64,000 nt of DNA from DATMRS01 sp035566015. GTDB lineage: Bacteria > Pseudomonadota > Alphaproteobacteria > Sphingomonadales > Sphingomonadaceae. Position numbers and translations under genes: made by a program. How positions within the stretch are numbered: the stretch's first letter is position 1; the number at the start of each line of letters is the position of its first letter. The notes below the pieces were generated by a model. The model was not told the DNA's origin. It searched no databases and saw only the letters and a program-made list of their open reading frames with translations. This document shows positions 62,311-64,000 of the stretch, one piece after another. The stretch lies in assembly GCA_035566015.1 (NCBI GenBank), contig DATMRS010000022.1:346882-410881 (forward strand). Direction: 5' to 3'.

Positions 62311-63795
62311 GTGAAGAATCGTCTCGTCGCCCTTGCTCTGGGAGCGTTCGCCGCGGCGGGTTTCGCGCCGCTCGATATATGGCCTGCCACTTTCGTCGCC
62401 TTCGCGGCTTTCCTCTGGCTGCTGGGCCGCGCGGGGAGCCTGCGCGGCGCGTTGGGGCTGGGATGGCTGTTCGGCGTCGGCCATTTCGTCTTCGGGCTGA
62501 ACTGGATTGCGACCGCTTTCTATTATCAAAGCGCGATGCCGCATTGGCTGGGCTGGATCGCCGTCCTGTTACTCTCGCTTTATCTGGCGATCTATCCGGC
62601 GATCGCGGCGGGGCTCGCTTGGTGTTATGGTCGCGGCGATCGCGTGGCATTGGCGCTGCTCTTCGCGGCGAGTTGGACGCTCGGCGAATATATGCGGGCG
62701 ACCTTCTTCACCGGCTTTTCCTGGAATCCGGTGGGGGTCATCTGGCTGTCGCTGATGCCCGTCGCGCATGCCGCCGTCTGGATCGGCACCTACGGCTTGT
62801 CGGCGCTGGCGATCCTGACGGCGGGGGCGTTGCTGCTGCTGGTCGAACGGCAGTGGCGCGGTGCGGCGCTGCTGGCCGCCTTGCCGGCGCTCGCGGCGGT
62901 GCTGGGATTGCTCGCTCCGGCCGCGCCGCAGGGGCCGGGGCCGGCGCTACGTGTCGTCCAGCCCAATATCGGGCAGCAGGAGAAATGGTCGCCCGCTTTC
63001 GACGCGCGCAATTTCCTGCGGCTGGCGTCGTTGTCGGGCACGCCGGGCAGCGAGCCCCGCCTGCTGCTCTGGCCCGAAGCGGCGGTGAGCGATTATCTGG
63101 AGGACGATCCCGCCGCGCGCGCGCGGCTCGCCCGGTCGCTTGGCCCGCGCGACCTGCTGCTGACGGGCGGCACCAAGGTGGAATGGGGGCCGGGCGGGCG
63201 GCCCGTCGGTGCGCGCAACAGCCTGTTCGTTCTCGATTCGGCCGGCCGCATTCTTGCGCGCTACGACAAGGCGCACCTCGTGCCTTATGGCGAATATCTG
63301 CCGATGCGGCCGATTCTCTCGGCGATCGGTCTGTCGCGCCTCGCGCCCGGCGATCTTGATTTCTGGCCGGGGCCGGGGCCGCGCAGCTTCACGTTGCCGG
63401 GTTTCGGCACGGTGGGCATCCAGATTTGCTATGAGATCATCTTCTCCGGCCATGTAGTGGACGAGGCGCACAGGCCTGCTTTTATCTTCAACCCCTCGAA
63501 CGACGCCTGGTTCGGACCGACGGGACCGCCGCAGCATCTGGCGCAGGCGCGGCTGCGCGCGATCGAGGAGGGGCTGCCGATTGTGCGCGCGACACCCACC
63601 GGCATTTCGGCGGTGATCGATGCCGATGGGCGGCTGCTCGCCAGCCTTCCACTCCATACGGCCGGGGTGATCGATCGTAACCTGCCGTTGCCGCATGCGC
63701 CGACCGCGTTCGCGCGCTACGGCAATAAACTGCCGGCGCTTTTTGTCGGCTTTCTGGTTGTCGTCGCAATTGCGTGGCGGCGTCGGGCGCGCTAG
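62311..63795 (+). CDS. lnt: Apolipoprotein N-acyltransferase
   Basis: The 494-residue inner-membrane enzyme adds the third acyl chain to lipoproteins. There are several N-terminal helices (about 1-200) and a periplasmic nitrilase-like domain with the Glu256, Lys320, Cys373 triad (LWPEAAVS; YDKAHLVPYGEYLP; QICYEIIF). The GTG at 62311 (VKNRLVALALG) is the best start, since the longer frame overlaps the VOC gene. It precedes metK by 64 bases, an order common in alphaproteobacteria. Confidence 0.96.
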   Translation: MKNRLVALALGAFAAAGFAPLDIWPATFVAFAAFLWLLGRAGSLRGALGLGWLFGVGHFVFGLNWIATAFYYQSAMPHWLGWIAVLLLSLYLAIYPAIAAGLAWCYGRGDRVALALLFAASWTLGEYMRATFFTGFSWNPVGVIWLSLMPVAHAAVWIGTYGLSALAILTAGALLLLVERQWRGAALLAALPALAAVLGLLAPAAPQGPGPALRVVQPNIGQQEKWSPAFDARNFLRLASLSGTPGSEPRLLLWPEAAVSDYLEDDPAARARLARSLGPRDLLLTGGTKVEWGPGGRPVGARNSLFVLDSAGRILARYDKAHLVPYGEYLPMRPILSAIGLSRLAPGDLDFWPGPGPRSFTLPGFGTVGIQICYEIIFSGHVVDEAHRPAFIFNPSNDAWFGPTGPPQHLAQARLRAIEEGLPIVRATPTGISAVIDADGRLLASLPLHTAGVIDRNLPLPHAPTAFARYGNKLPALFVGFLVVVAIAWRRRAR

Positions 63796-63859
63796 TCACA
63801 TAAGGATTCCTTTATATCATCGGGGCGGTTGCCCCACACACCGAAAGGGCAGTGCTTCG
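63796..63859 (+). promoter_or_regulatory. metK leader with mutually exclusive hairpins, possible SAM-responsive element
   Basis: The 64 bases between lnt and metK contain an AT-rich palindrome ATAAGGATTCCTTTAT (63800-63815). A hairpin GGGGC-GGTT-GCCCC lies at 63822-63835. An alternative pairing of GCCC (63831-63834) with GGGC (63847-63850) would mask AAAGGG, the only purine-rich site before the start. This is the layout of a translation-controlling switch. It does not match a class I recall with confidence. Confidence 0.4.
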
Positions 63860-64000
63860 ATGCGTCAGGATTATTTATTTACGTCGGAGTCGGTATCTGA
63901 GGGTCATCCGGACAAGGTGTCGGATCAGATCAGTGATGCGATCGTGGATTTGTTTTTGTCGAAGGATGCGGAGGCGCGTGTTGCGTGCGAGACGCTGACG
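63860..64000 (+). CDS. metK: S-adenosylmethionine synthetase (partial, 5' end only)
   Basis: 47 codons remain in the window. The translation MRQDYLFTSESVSEGHPDKV followed by SDQISDAIVDLFL is the conserved MetK N-terminus, with the His-Pro-Asp-Lys ATP/phosphate motif. The enzyme makes SAM from methionine and ATP, using the output of the mtn salvage operon. Its codons are unusually AT-ended for this genome (TTA, TTT, GTA, TCT, AGT). Confidence 0.95.
   Translation, partial: MRQDYLFTSESVSEGHPDKVSDQISDAIVDLFLSKDAEARVACETLT

Noticed and set aside
63796..63859. A definite SAM/SAH riboswitch in the metK leader
   Set aside because: The start GTCACA..AAGG..TTCCT looks superficially similar, but the closing stem of that class is not found, so only a general switch is proposed.

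Overview
The window is a GC-rich chromosomal segment that looks like a member of the Sphingomonadaceae (Alphaproteobacteria, Sphingomonas-like). The evidence is the dense GC-biased coding, the order dusB-ntrB-ntrC-ntrY-ntrX-hfq-hflX, the order miaB-phoH-ybeY-corC ... lnt-metK, a fused ispDF and a two-domain Hfq. I see no insertion sequence, prophage, CRISPR array or rRNA. One tRNA (Arg, TCT) is present. No gene-free stretch exceeds 300 bases.

Region 1 (1-8436, all minus strand) is an accessory redox cluster. In transcription order it encodes a membrane-anchored pentaheme cytochrome c, a lipoprotein with two HbpS/GlcG-like domains, an outer-membrane beta-barrel protein, and a very large decaheme cytochrome whose C-terminus runs out of the window. 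The genes overlap or sit a few bases apart, so they look like one operon. The composition suggests a trans-envelope electron-transfer module. Region 2 (8576-13295, minus) has an aldehyde dehydrogenase, an acetolactate-synthase-like ThDP enzyme and cysS.

Region 3 (13351-27355, minus) is the most unusual part. In transcription order it encodes a secreted TPR-CHAT (caspase-like) protein, a CHASE2-adenylate cyclase, a FecR-like exported protein, a TpsB/ShlB outer-membrane translocator and a 2040-residue TpsA exoprotein. This reads as a two-partner secretion system combined with a sensory cyclase and a putative periplasmic protease. Region 4 (27628-32129) has a small lipoprotein, a GT4 glycosyltransferase with a large C-terminal extension, a GH130 phosphorylase-like protein and a glycine-zipper protein.

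Region 5 (32363-48746) is mostly housekeeping: ettA, a small exported protein, a NYN-LOTUS protein, beta-carbonic anhydrase, lipA, a COQ10/RatA-like protein, cinA/pncC, ispDF, dusB, the nitrogen regulators ntrBC and ntrYX, a tandem-domain hfq and hflX. Region 6 (48825-55483) holds exported proteins, a GDSL hydrolase beside tRNA-Arg, a type B carboxylesterase and a tightly overlapping methionine-salvage operon mtnB-mtnD-mtnC-mtnA.

Region 7 (55540-64000) has a queuosine-precursor transporter, miaB, phoH, ybeY, a CorC-like protein, a soluble-type sugar dehydrogenase, a VOC protein, lnt and the beginning of metK. Related inverted-repeat elements of the ATTCC(C)GC...GCGGAAT type occur in three intergenic gaps. 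Coordinates, motifs and starts were read directly from the sequence. Family names rest on recognised motifs; pathway roles for regions 1, 3 and 4 are inference.
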